NCBI GenBank assembly: GCA_949752735.1
Contig: OX457039.1
Coordinates: 72,390,432 to 72,454,431, forward strand
Source of the DNA: Lumbricus terrestris
Taxonomy: Eukaryota; Annelida; Clitellata; Crassiclitellata; Lumbricidae
Direction: 5' to 3'
DNA: 64,000 nucleotides
The position numbers and the translations under genes were made by a program. The notes under the pieces were generated by a model that saw only the letters and a list, made by a program, of their open reading frames with translations, did not search any database and had not been told where the DNA came from. Shown here one piece after another: positions 1 to 64,000 of this stretch; positions within the stretch are counted from its first letter, which is position 1; every line of letters begins with the position of its first letter.

Positions 1-598
1 CACACACACACATACATTTATACATAGATATATATGCATACCTAACTACATACGTATACATACATATATACATACATACATACATACATACATACATACA
101 TACATACATACATACATACATACATACATACATACATACATACATACATACATACTTATATACATATATACATTACATATATACGTACGTACATACATAC
201 ATACATACATATATACATACATACATACATACATACATACATACATACATACATACATACATACATACATACATACATACATACATACATACATACATAC
301 ATACATACATACTTATATACATATATACATTACATATATACGTACGTACATACATACATACATATTACATAAATACATACATACATAGGTATTTCATACA
401 TAAATACATACATACATACATACATACATACTTATATACATATATACATTACATATATACGTACGTACATACATACATACATATTACATAAATACATACA
501 TACATAGGTATTTCATACATAAATACATACATACATAGGTATTTCATACATAAATACATACATGCATGCATGCAAGCATACACGTACATAAATTCACA
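1..598. repeat. CATA tetranucleotide microsatellite with higher-order copies
   Basis: Long CATA/TACA runs are interrupted by a repeated block (CTTATATACATATATACATT) near 155, 311 and 430, and by a second block (GGTATTTCATACATAAATAC) near 389, 508 and 538. The simple repeat has therefore been duplicated in longer segments. Open frames through it are an artefact of the repeat. Confidence 0.95.
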
Positions 599-603
599 CA
601 TAC

Positions 604-672
604 ATGAGCGCCTCTGAGTAGTTTTTTCTTGAAGGAGCGCTATATAAATGTGCGAATGAATCAGATGAATAC
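604..672 (+). mobile_element. LINE-type 3' tail remnant
   Basis: The segment has the motif GAGCGCCTCTGAGTAG, then TTGAAGGAGCGCTATATAAA and a short AATGAATC tail. The same tail ends the reverse-transcriptase-bearing LINEs elsewhere in this window (for example 8700-8765 on the minus strand and 59890-59965 on the plus strand). No coding part remains here. Confidence 0.75.
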
Positions 673-1129
673 ATACATGCTTGCATACATACATGCATAC
701 ATACAATAATACATACATACAATGTCATACATACATATAAAGATATATGCATACATAATTATATGCATACATAATTATAAACATACATGTTAAAACACAA
801 ATAACCAAAGTACCAAACCCAACATCCAGGGGGTGGTAACCACCCCCTTGGTAATAGTCCATGTCGCAATAAAGCTTGGTAGCCTGAGGGTTAACACGGG
901 ACAACAAGCGCTCTCCTAGTTCAGAGGAACAATGACTATACTGATGAGACAAGACCATACGTAACTTCGCCCTGGACAATAATTATAATACTGGTGACCA
1001 CTTTCTACATCCTATCTCCCTAAACAGTCTTGTCTATGCAGTATATCGCGTCTTCCCATCACAACGTCTCTCTCGGTCCATTTCCGTGTGCGGCTTAATA
1101 TACACGTATAATACACTGTCATGCACCAC

Positions 1130-1345
1130 GAATTTACGGAGTAAGTTGACTTACCCGTTTCTGTGTTGGCAAAGAGCGACCAACACAGTGAAAATTCTAC
1201 TTCGTAAGATACGGTGTACGGTTACCCCGGACTTATGATAGTGAAGGTCTGCTCTCTTTAACTTCGCTATCTACACACAGACCTTCGTTCTTACCTACGA
1301 ACGAGTGTGCACAACCTCGCACTTCGGTCAGTTCTCAGAACTGTG
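1130..1345. other. Cluster of short hairpins upstream of the PLC gene
   Basis: Successive inverted repeats are visible: GTAAGT/ACTTAC near 1141; CTGTGTTGG/CCAACACAG near 1161-1188; GAAGGTCTG 1243-1251 with CAGACCTTC 1278-1286; and GTTC..GAAC near 1287-1302. GATAGTGAAG (1237-1246) can also pair with CTTCGCTATC (1262-1271), which competes with the GAAGGTCTG stem. No known RNA family was recognised. It may be part of an unrecognised repeat. Confidence 0.4.
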
Positions 1346-1557
1346 TGTCGCGACAAGCATATGTTGATCGACCTGAGTACCCGAACTACCGACCCGGGTA
1401 TATCCAATCTACCGACCCGGATACCCGAACTACCAACCCGTACGCACACGTATCGGTCACTTTCTTGTCCTGCGTTAATAACCCTTTGTAACTGGGACGT
1501 TCGTACTCCTTACCAAGGGGTTTACCCGCTATGTTTCGCGAGATATGTATACCCTTA

Positions 1558-1612
1558 CCTGGCGGCGGGCGGCGGGGGCGGGGGCGGGCGGGCGGGGGCG
1601 GGCGGTGGTGGT
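1558..1612 (+). promoter_or_regulatory. G-rich, GC-box-like tract with quadruplex potential
   Basis: An unbroken run of GGCGGG and GGGGGCGGG blocks lies about 700 bp upstream of the proposed PLC start codon in otherwise AT-rich DNA. It contains repeated Sp1-type GGGCGG cores and many GGG runs. Promoter function is inferred from sequence and position only. Confidence 0.4.
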
Positions 1613-2044
1613 GGTGAAGGTGACCAGTCGATCATCGCTGACGACGACCATTTTGTACATAAAGGAGGTTCATAATAATAAACATGTAACAGGTAGAAGC
1701 GAAGCGGTCTGTGTAGGCTGCCAGCAGTCATGGTGTGAGGCACACGCAGGTGACGACGCTGCAGTGGAGGGCTAGGCCTAAGAGTGGGCGTGGCCTACTC
1801 CGTCACGCTTAATGGTCTATGGATCGGCAGATCTATTCAATCTGTCCATTGGGCGAAATTTGTTTCAGGTTCGGATGACTTGAAAGAGGAAATTGCGATT
1901 CTCTCCTCCTCGTATCCGTTTCATAACACGTGACAATATTATTGATGGGCGTCGTCTCTGCCAACTGACCACTTGACCACGAGGAGCGAGGCCTACAACT
2001 GAATGGATTCTGTTCTGGTGGACAGCGAAATAATTGGTCTCTTC

Positions 2045-2058
2045 AGTTTATATAGGGC
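2045..2058 (+). promoter_or_regulatory. Possible TATA element of the PLC gene
   Basis: TTTATATAGG lies about 260 bp upstream of the proposed ATG at 2312. Spacing would allow a 5' UTR of roughly 230 nt. A match of this length occurs often by chance, so this is a weak call. Confidence 0.2.
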
Positions 2059-2311
2059 ATCGAGTGGGTGTGTGGGCGCATGCAGGTGCGCGCGTGTGTA
2101 CTGTGAAAGGATTTATTAAGTGGACCGTTCAGCACTACCGGTTTCAGTCGGATATTTTAGGATAGAACAATAATAATTATTATAGAAAGCTCAACGACGA
2201 CGATCGATAGCTTCTCTGGGGAATCGATTGATTGGTTTTGAGAGTCATTCACCGAGTTTCAACGCACGCGATTAGAAAACTGCCTTTGAGTTAAAGAACA
2301 GAGCTTCCGAT

Positions 2312-57139
<54,828 letters not shown>

Positions 57140-58680
57140 CAACTAACTCGTCACAGTCTGACCACTGTGCTGCTGCTGTTGCTGCTGGCATTTGTAAGTT
57201 ACTTGCTAGTTAGACTTCAGTAGCAAAAACCAACCATCAGTTCGGTCACTTAATTCCATTAGAATGTTATCCGCCTTAGGGTTCCTTTAAATCATTCCAT
57301 GTGTGGTCTTAAAAAGGCAATTTTATTGAAATTTTGTACTGTGATGTGTATAGAAAGAGACCAGTTACTTTATCGCTGTCAAAGTTACATGTATGTAGGC
57401 CTAACATTGCTATTGTTTAATGCTAAACTGCCCACTTTATGGCTTATGTGAATTAGAGACTTCAGTGAAACATTGGTCAGCATTTGATGTACTGGACATT
57501 GATAGAACGGCACTATAGAAGTTCTTAGATTTAATTATATCACATCCGCATGAATGTGACTTTATATTCTCCTGTTTCATTTTGACTTTTCGGATATTAC
57601 ATTTTCTTTTTTTTCAGGCAGTGTGCTTTTTCTAAGATCCTATTTGCATATTATTTATTTATTTATTTATTACATATAAGAGAGGTGGTTTTTTTATTAA
57701 GTTCTTTCATAACTTAAGAAGTGTTTTGAACTTATCGTAATTTACCAGTCAGCTCATGTATCACTTTCTGCCAAATCACAGGTTTCCAGAAGCAACAAAA
57801 TTAGACTACTTGTGTACTCCGCTTAGCTTCAGAAATTTGTAGTTTATGATTGCGATTATTTGACTGGAATTTAACACAATTACCGTTAAGTCGTGCAGCC
57901 AGCAGGACACTGTTCATTGTCAGCCTATTATCATGGGTTGATATTTTACAGGCTGCACAAGAAGTTGATTTGGTCTGGCTTTGAAGTCGACAACAACCAA
58001 ACAGATTTGCATCATACATGACAATTGTAGTCGAGGTCCGAGCCAGGCAGATTCAGCAGCAGTGAAACTTCTGCTTTACGCCTATTTGCTCTGTTTGTTC
58101 TCCAGAGACATCACCATCTGCAAGTCATTTCATTCTGCCCAGTGCTCGTCATTAACTTGCCAAAAGGTTCTTTCTGATGGCTTTTGTTTAATTTTTGGAT
58201 GCCTTTTAAAGTGAGTTTTACAAAGGGAGACGAATAATGTGAGTTACTGCTTGTTAAATATTCACAGACTGGTTTCGATAGCTTTTAAATGTATGCATGT
58301 ATACCGGTAATTGATGCGGTTTATTTGATTCTTGTGTTTTATCTGTTTTTCTTCTGTGTCATGTTTAGGGTCTGCTCATGTTTCAAACCATGAACGATGC
58401 ATTTCTTGAATAGTTAGCTAATATTTTGTTAGCTAATCGGTTTGCTTTACATGGACTGCTGAAGGAAAGATGATCTGCTTCGTTTTACAGTCTATACCTA
58501 ATTTTAAAGTTACCTATATTTATACTTCGTGTTTCTTATTATGCAGTAATTTTATTGTAAAGTTTTATTGAACTTTGAAATGCTTCTGAATTTAGGAACA
58601 TCTTTCTGTCTTCTGAAGCATTCTCTTAGGTTCTTGATTCCGGCAAGGGCTCTTGAGGTATTTGTGATCTGATAGCAATA
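57140..58680 (+). other. Probable 3' UTR and downstream sequence
   Basis: AT-rich, non-coding, with a TTTA repeat near 57648-57670. The first clear AATAAA I noticed is at 58680-58685, which would imply a 3' UTR of about 1.5 kb. Earlier variant signals are possible. Confidence 0.35.
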
Positions 58681-58924
58681 ATAAATGGACTGCGAGTTCG
58701 TTATCGTCTATTACTTATTGACATAGAGGCAAGGCCGTATTTGGGGAGGAGTGTTTTGCGTGTTTAAACCACCCCTCCCTATATGAAATAGTGTAAAAAA
58801 ATGAAATAACGCATTTGCTAACACACGATGTAGAAACTAACATTGGGAGATTTAATTTTGAAGCTCTTATTTCTATGTGAAATTTTAAATCGAGTAGTTC
58901 TCTACGATGTTCTAATCATGATGA

Positions 58925-59300
58925 TGATGATGATGTTGTGGAAGCAGCTGAAGTTCTGAATAATTATTTCAGCTCAGCGTTTAGACCTATATTGGAAGAT
59001 TTGAGATATCTGATAAGAGAGTGGGTGGTTAAATGGATCCAAGCCAATATTTTTAGACAGCTTTGATGGCGGATTTACACAACTAATGTTGACTAAGGGA
59101 AAGGTGTTGAAGCAACTGAAATGGCTAGCGAAACAAAAAAATCTTTCAAAAGGCAATGATGAACTACATCCTAAATTTTTACATGTAGCGAGGTTAGAAA
59201 TTGCAGACATATTCGTCTAGATTTTCAACAGACTAATGCAGCCTGGAGAAATACCACAATTTTGCTTTGATTGAGCGCCTGTGAATATGCTGGTTGCCGC
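58925..59300 (+). mobile_element. LINE RT N-terminal remnant with L2-type tail
   Basis: VLKQLKWLAKQKNLSKGNDE, LHPKFLHVARLEIADIFV and FNRLMQPGEIPQF match the start of a LINE RT. It is followed by TTTGATTGAGCGCCTGTGAA, the tail also seen at 62788. Confidence 0.65.
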
Positions 59301-59507
59301 GACAATGGTACGGTAGCTAATATAATATTGGCCGCCCAGAACCCGCTATAAGAGAAGCTGAAGATGCTTCTATAGGCCTAATTAGCTCCTTAGTCAGTTG
59401 TTTCGGTGGTTGTCGACTTGCTCAAGATCGACCAAACACCTCCCACCTCAAACAAAACTCTGGCTACGGCGTTGGATTGAGGATCGTTCATATGTTATAA
59501 TCTATGT

Positions 59508-60551
59508 CAGGGGTTCTCACACTGTGGTACGCGTACCCCTGGGGTAGACTACGCCAGGCGCCGGTAAGGGGTACGTGAAAAATTCCAGAAATATAAATTT
59601 TCCTCGAGTTTAGGGACTTTGTGTTCATCTTTCTTTGATTAGCAATGATTTTTAACGTTGCAACATATAACAACATCGTCATTTTTTTCTTTCACAACAT
59701 ATACTTAGACTCACATTTTATACAATGCATGCAACACGGGCTCGCTTGGCTACCAGACAGTGTCGAGCCTTCTCGGTTGTGGGGCCGTCAATCTGGAATG
59801 ACCTCCCCCCTAACCTCCATCTCCTCCACCTGACCAGTCAATCCTTATTCCTTAAGTCCCTTAAATCTTTTTTCTTTTGCCATGGCTGGGCTGGGAGCGC
59901 CTCTGAGTAGTTTCTTGAAGGGGCGCTATATAAATGCTAATAATGAATGAATGAATGAATTATGTTTAGGCCCAGTGCTATAATTTTGAAACAAATAAAT
60001 GTATATAATAATGGCTGAAAGTACCAAAGCCAGAAATTCTCAATCTATGTAGAGCTCAAATAGCGGAGAGATGATTTGGCGGATTAATTTCCTGGTCTAG
60101 CTTTAAATTTTGCGATTCCCTTCAGCATGTCTGAGTGAAAGTGGTTTTTAAACTATTCTTGCAGTCAAAACCAAACATGGGGTAAATTTGTGTTTGAAAT
60201 TGACAAATATTAAACCAGATTTATAAAAATCTGTGCTAGTCCAAACAGGCCAACAGCACTATAGGTTGACTATTTCTTATAATACAGATCTCGAGGTTGT
60301 AGACCAGTTTCCCTTTTAAATTTGTTGATGAAATTATGTGATTCAAACAAAATTTTCCTCCCTATAATTTATATGACTCTAATAAACGATGTCACCAATA
60401 ATTAAATGGACTTTCAGTTGTCACTGCATGGGGACTCGCATTTTTTTCTGATCTGAATTTGCTGATTTGCTGGGGGTACTCGATCGGTACGCCATCATTC
60501 GCTTTTATTAATTGGGGTATATAAAAAATAAATAAAGTTTGAGAACCCCTG
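59508..60551. mobile_element. hAT element (non-autonomous), with LINE insertion
   Basis: Ends CAGGGGTTCTCA and TTTGAGAACCCCTG. Flanks ATCTATGT and ATCTATGC are an 8-bp duplication with one change. Same family as 7020-8529. No transposase frame was seen. Confidence 0.88.
59722..59965 (+). mobile_element. LINE 3' end nested in the hAT
   Basis: ATRARLATRQCRAFSVVGPS, WNDLPPNLHLLHLTSQS and FFCHGWAGSASE (RT C-terminus), then GAGCGCCTCTGAGTAGTTTC, GGGGCGCTATATAAATGC and (AATG)n. It is a 5'-truncated copy, the same clade as 8690-9840. Confidence 0.88.
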
Positions 60552-60789
60552 ATCTATGCTGAATTTGGCTCCCATCGTATTTCTTAAGTTGTAGCTTAGT
60601 TATGTAACTCATTATTACGTCTCTCTCTCTTTCTCCTCTCTCTAACCCTATTATTATTAGGTCCATGTCGTGAACTTAAATCACGCGTTCTCTGTTGAGG
60701 TCTCTTCGTGTAAACTTTTAACTCAAAGTTCTAAGACTAAGACATTTTGAAAAGCCGAAGATCCGACTGTTTTGAATCACTTTGAAGCA

Positions 60790-60832
60790 GGGTTAGGGTT
60801 AGGGTTAGGGTTAACCCTAACCCTAACCCTTA
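60790..60832. repeat. Head-to-head telomeric repeat palindrome
   Basis: GGGTTAGGGTTAGGGTTAGG runs straight into TTAACCCTAACCCTAACCCT, an inverted junction of about four TTAGGG and three CCCTAA units. Confidence 0.95.
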
Positions 60833-60839
60833 ATTGGCA

Positions 60840-61275
60840 TGTTCAACATGTTCGGCCGAACAGGGGCCCCACGCGTTAGGGGCCCCCACAAATACAATAG
60901 GAATATTTTTTCATCATTGTTAATAATATTGTTACAACAAAAATGAGCTTAGGCTAAATCTTTGAACAAATTGCAAATTTTTTCGAAGACTACTAATTTT
61001 AACATATTCAACTTTTGCACATGTGTGGGGGCTCTTATGGAGTTTCCATTAACAGGCAGATTCATCTCAAAATCAGTGTGAAATGCTAGTAAGAGCTATA
61101 AGTTTTATTGCTTATTTAAACACTTAGCCTACGGTAGGCCTAATACCTTTTTCAGATCACAATTCAAGTGCCATGCAACGCATTATGAAATCGAGTCATT
61201 ACTCTAATTAATTATTTATTGTGTACGCTGCGAGCTCAGTATACAATCTGTTTTTACGAATTCAAACAATGAATC
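60840..61275. other. Downstream AT-rich sequence
   Basis: AGGGGCCCC-type motifs at 60862-60895 and again at 62040-62065 may be the two ends of an old element. No gene was seen. Confidence 0.3.
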
Positions 61276-61279
61276 AATC

Positions 61280-61540
61280 ACATAAATTTATATAGAGCCC
61301 ATTAAAAGAAATCTACTCAGAGGCACTCCCAACCCAGGCGTGGTTAAAAAGGGAAAGCCTTAAGAAGAGAAAGAAAGAACCTGCAAAGTCATGGCGAAGC
61401 GAGATGAGGCCAACAGGGAGGTTATTTCAGATAGCTATAGTTAGACCAATTACCAGGAATGCTCTTCACTGCATGGTGACAGTACGCGAAAAGGGACAAG
61501 GAAGTCTTCACTTGTAGCTGAGCGCAGTGAAAGGCGGCCC
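61280..61540 (-). mobile_element. LINE 3' remnant
   Basis: AATTTATATAGAGCCC and CTACTCAGAGGCACTCCCAA mark the inverse LINE tail. The following sequence is a decayed RT C-terminus. Confidence 0.6.
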
Positions 61541-62779
61541 ATGCAGAGAAACAGGAGCGGGGGTGAAAAGCTCACATTGGTGGGATGGAACTTGAGCCAG
61601 ACCCTACCACTGAAGAAAGCGCGGAAATATATGTTAGTTTGTAATAAGTTACAGTGCTACACCAAGGCAAATCAGGGCAAATGCCCTGGTAAAAAAAACC
61701 TTTGCCCTGCAATGGTCGTTGTCCTGCCACAAGATTGCCATCAATTTCCTCTGCTAAGAATTTATTTGTGCAATAAAATCGCTTCTGCACTGTGCTTGCA
61801 CGTTGCACCATGTAGTGCACTGGCTATGCCATGGTTAGAAACAATGTCTGACCATGAATCTTAAATCACTGCAGTAATTATTATTGAGCTGTGAAATATG
61901 TATACTTTAACACTAGACTGGAATACTACAAGACATGTTGAGATCGTGAAAATAAAAATAATGAACAATAGACGATTCGTTGAATAGGTCTACAATAGCT
62001 AGGCTTTGTGGGTCATTTTGTCGTCCTTCTATAAGGTTGGGGCCCCTACAATATTACTAAACAGGGCCCCACATTTGTTAATCTGGTTCTGCTTTGAAGA
62101 TCAGAGAGATCGCAAAGTTGTTTTTTATGACGCCTCATTGCTAACACAGATGATTGATTAGAATCAAAATGAGCACGTGTACCGTACATGTAGGCCTACA
62201 TATAAAAGGCCTACAAAGTGCATTGGTCCTAATGGTCATATTTCATTAAACGTTGTCTAGAAGAATTTCAATAATCCTATCTAATCTACGATCATTCTAC
62301 GTCCCTAACTCTACAGACAGCTTGCTTATAGTTAGTGGTCGACGTACACAGAGTCTAAGACAGAATCTGATGTCCTCGGGTGACGTACGACTACCCAACT
62401 TGAAACCCTCCCCCCCCGAGGGGTGACTGCAGGGAGCTAGGATTTCTGCAATGTCCGCTCAGTTGAGTTGGCCTGTTGGTTGTTTTCTCCTTGCTAATCA
62501 GCTCAGCTCTCTAATTTGAAACAAACCACCGCCAGTGTACGCCAAATATCATCCATCCCACCGTAACTTATAACCTCTTGCAAGTTGCAATCGTTCCTCG
62601 GGGATTTCGCTGGATACTAAAAACATTGCTCTTTCACAAATCCTGTCCTGATTCTTCCTCTTCTCCCACCTCTCTAGCCGTTTCAACTCTAAATATCATC
62701 CACCCACCATACTCATCTGACTATCTCTTGTGATAGCTTGCCTAGCTGCCTCTCAGGATCTTGACCCTTGTCTATCGAT

Positions 62780-62830
62780 TTTGTTTTGATTGAGCGCCTG
62801 TGAATAAGCTGGTTCCCGCGACTTCGCTCT
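62780..62830 (+). mobile_element. L2-type LINE tail remnant
   Basis: TTGATTGAGCGCCTGTGAAT and AAGCTGGTTCCCGCGAC match the tails at 23045 and 59260. Confidence 0.6.
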
Positions 62831-63179
62831 TGTGGGCGTTGCAGAAGTTCCGACCAGTGAATGTCTTTTCAACAGAAGCCTTGCATTACACTCACTTCCG
62901 AGTTCATGAATAGCTTACGATAATAGACGGCTACTGCGTCCACATTAATCATTCGGAGGAGACAAGAAATGGAAGATTACCTTAGTCGATAAAATCAGAT
63001 TATTTCTCATCTGCTGCTGCTGATGATGATCGCAAGTCCGTTGTACAAAGATTTCACAGTGACAGAGAGAGACAGAGACTGCTATGATAGCCGTTGCTGC
63101 TAAATCTGCTGCTCTGATTAATTAGATTCTCATTGGACATTGGATGAAGGCGAGAGACCAGTGGCGTAATTGTTATTGT

Positions 63180-63320
63180 AATTGTAATCGTACATTTATA
63201 TAGCGCCACTTCAAGAGAACTCCTCAGAGGCGCTCCCGACCTGACACCTAACCACAATCAAAGAGAATGGTTTTCAAACGCTTGCGGAAAAGGGGGAAAA
63301 AGGAAAAGGCGTAGCAATAG
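63180..63320 (-). mobile_element. LINE 3' tail remnant
   Basis: Starts with a TTGTAATTGTAATCG run, then ATTTATATAGCGCCACTTCA and CTCAGAGGCGCTCCCGACC, the inverse of the common tail. It is inserted next to a CAGTGGCGTAA motif (63169) that looks like a hAT-type end. Confidence 0.65.
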
Positions 63321-63717
63321 GTGGTGCAGTTTGTGCAGTGCACAAGGGCCCCCGGCTGTTGAGGTCCCCCCGGCGGTCAGAGTCAATTTTTCATATTAGG
63401 AATTATTCAGAATGTGTTGGTATCTACATGTACGGCGGTGGCGCTGCAATGGATTGTGCAATGTGCAGACTGCACTAGGGGCCCATGGGTGTAAGATTCA
63501 AGTGTTCGCATTCAGAATATTCAGAATGTAATCAAGTCTACATGCACTGTAGTGACCTGTGCTGATCAGTGCTGAGGTGGTGATGGATAGTGACGCCGAG
63601 CAGAGAAGAGATTCGGAAACTATGCTGGTATATGGTACAAACTGCATTACCAAAGGATTCAAGAACGAAGGCATCTCAATTATTTTTCCGCAAGGGAATT
63701 CGCCCAGGTGAACATTT

Positions 63718-63985
63718 TTACATTTCGGAATTTTTGGTTTCTTCTTTTAGACTTATCGTAGCAACCGAGACTTGAGTCACTTCCAGTGGCGTAGCAAGGT
63801 TTTTGGGGCCCTTGCGCAGGGCTTCGATGGTGGGCCCCTTCATTACTTGAACCTTCTCGATTCCAAACAAAAAGACTGTGCAAAAACGCCTGGCTCTTTT
63901 CCGATAGACTCTAGGTCTATTTGCATTATTTCTAAATAATAAGTCTAAAAGAAGAAACCAAAAATTCCGAAATGTAAAAATAATA
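63718..63985. repeat. 42-bp inverted repeat
   Basis: TTTTTACATTTCGGAATTTT and following bases (63719-63761) recur as the exact inverse near 63941-63983. Between them a new hAT-type end (CAGTGGCGTAGC, 63785) begins. The window ends before its partner. Confidence 0.85.
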
Positions 63986-64000
63986 GATTCACAGGACCAC

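Noticed and set aside
1307..1675. 122-codon frame upstream of the gene
   Set aside because: No recognisable domain. It ends in a Gly run read from the G-rich tract, and no splice or start evidence supports it.

Overview
This is eukaryotic (animal) DNA. It carries one large spliced host gene whose introns are packed with transposable elements and tandem repeats. The gene has an intact phosphoinositide-specific phospholipase C of the delta type. LINEs, tRNA-derived SINEs, hAT and mariner DNA transposons, a Ty3-type LTR retrotransposon and TTAGGG-type repeats all point to an invertebrate metazoan, probably marine. I cannot name the species.

Host gene: I could chain 20 coding exons on the + strand from 2312 to 57139. 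Every intron has GT and AG ends, every exon phase fits the next, and the total is exactly 771 codons including the stop (770 aa). Domain order is a short Ala-rich N-terminus, PH, EF-hands, catalytic X, acidic linker, catalytic Y and C2. The first exon (2312-2375) and the donor at 14432 are the weakest parts. The catalytic residues expected for an active PLC are present.

Layout: 1-2311 holds microsatellite, a chain of small hairpins, a very G-rich block and a possible promoter. Intron 1 (2376-11742) holds hAT MITEs, a SINE, two LINE reverse-transcriptase fragments and a hAT remnant with a mariner inside it. Introns 2-10 (11917-30985) hold LINE pieces, foldback-like elements, microsatellites and a long TACCAAACCAATTC array split by a CAGGGCCG element. 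Intron 11 (31107-42271) holds a complete antisense Ty3-type retrotransposon (31676-40534), a SINE and a telomere-cored element. Introns 13, 15, 18 and 19 hold a 17-bp minisatellite, a composite LINE with a foldback insertion, a 2.3-kb CATC satellite and an 81-bp tandem array. Downstream of 57139 are LINE and hAT remnants and a head-to-head telomeric palindrome.

Most unusual points: (1) the 81-bp array in the last intron duplicates the exon-19 splice donor about 17 times, always in the same reading phase; (2) several non-autonomous elements have terminal inverted repeats built of short tandem subrepeats, and one of these families, present twice, has a core of degenerate TTAGGG repeats and an 8-bp target duplication; (3) telomeric repeats interrupt a LINE reverse transcriptase; (4) the LTR element has near-identical LTRs although its coding region is broken in three places, and it carries an extra zinc-finger ORF after pol.
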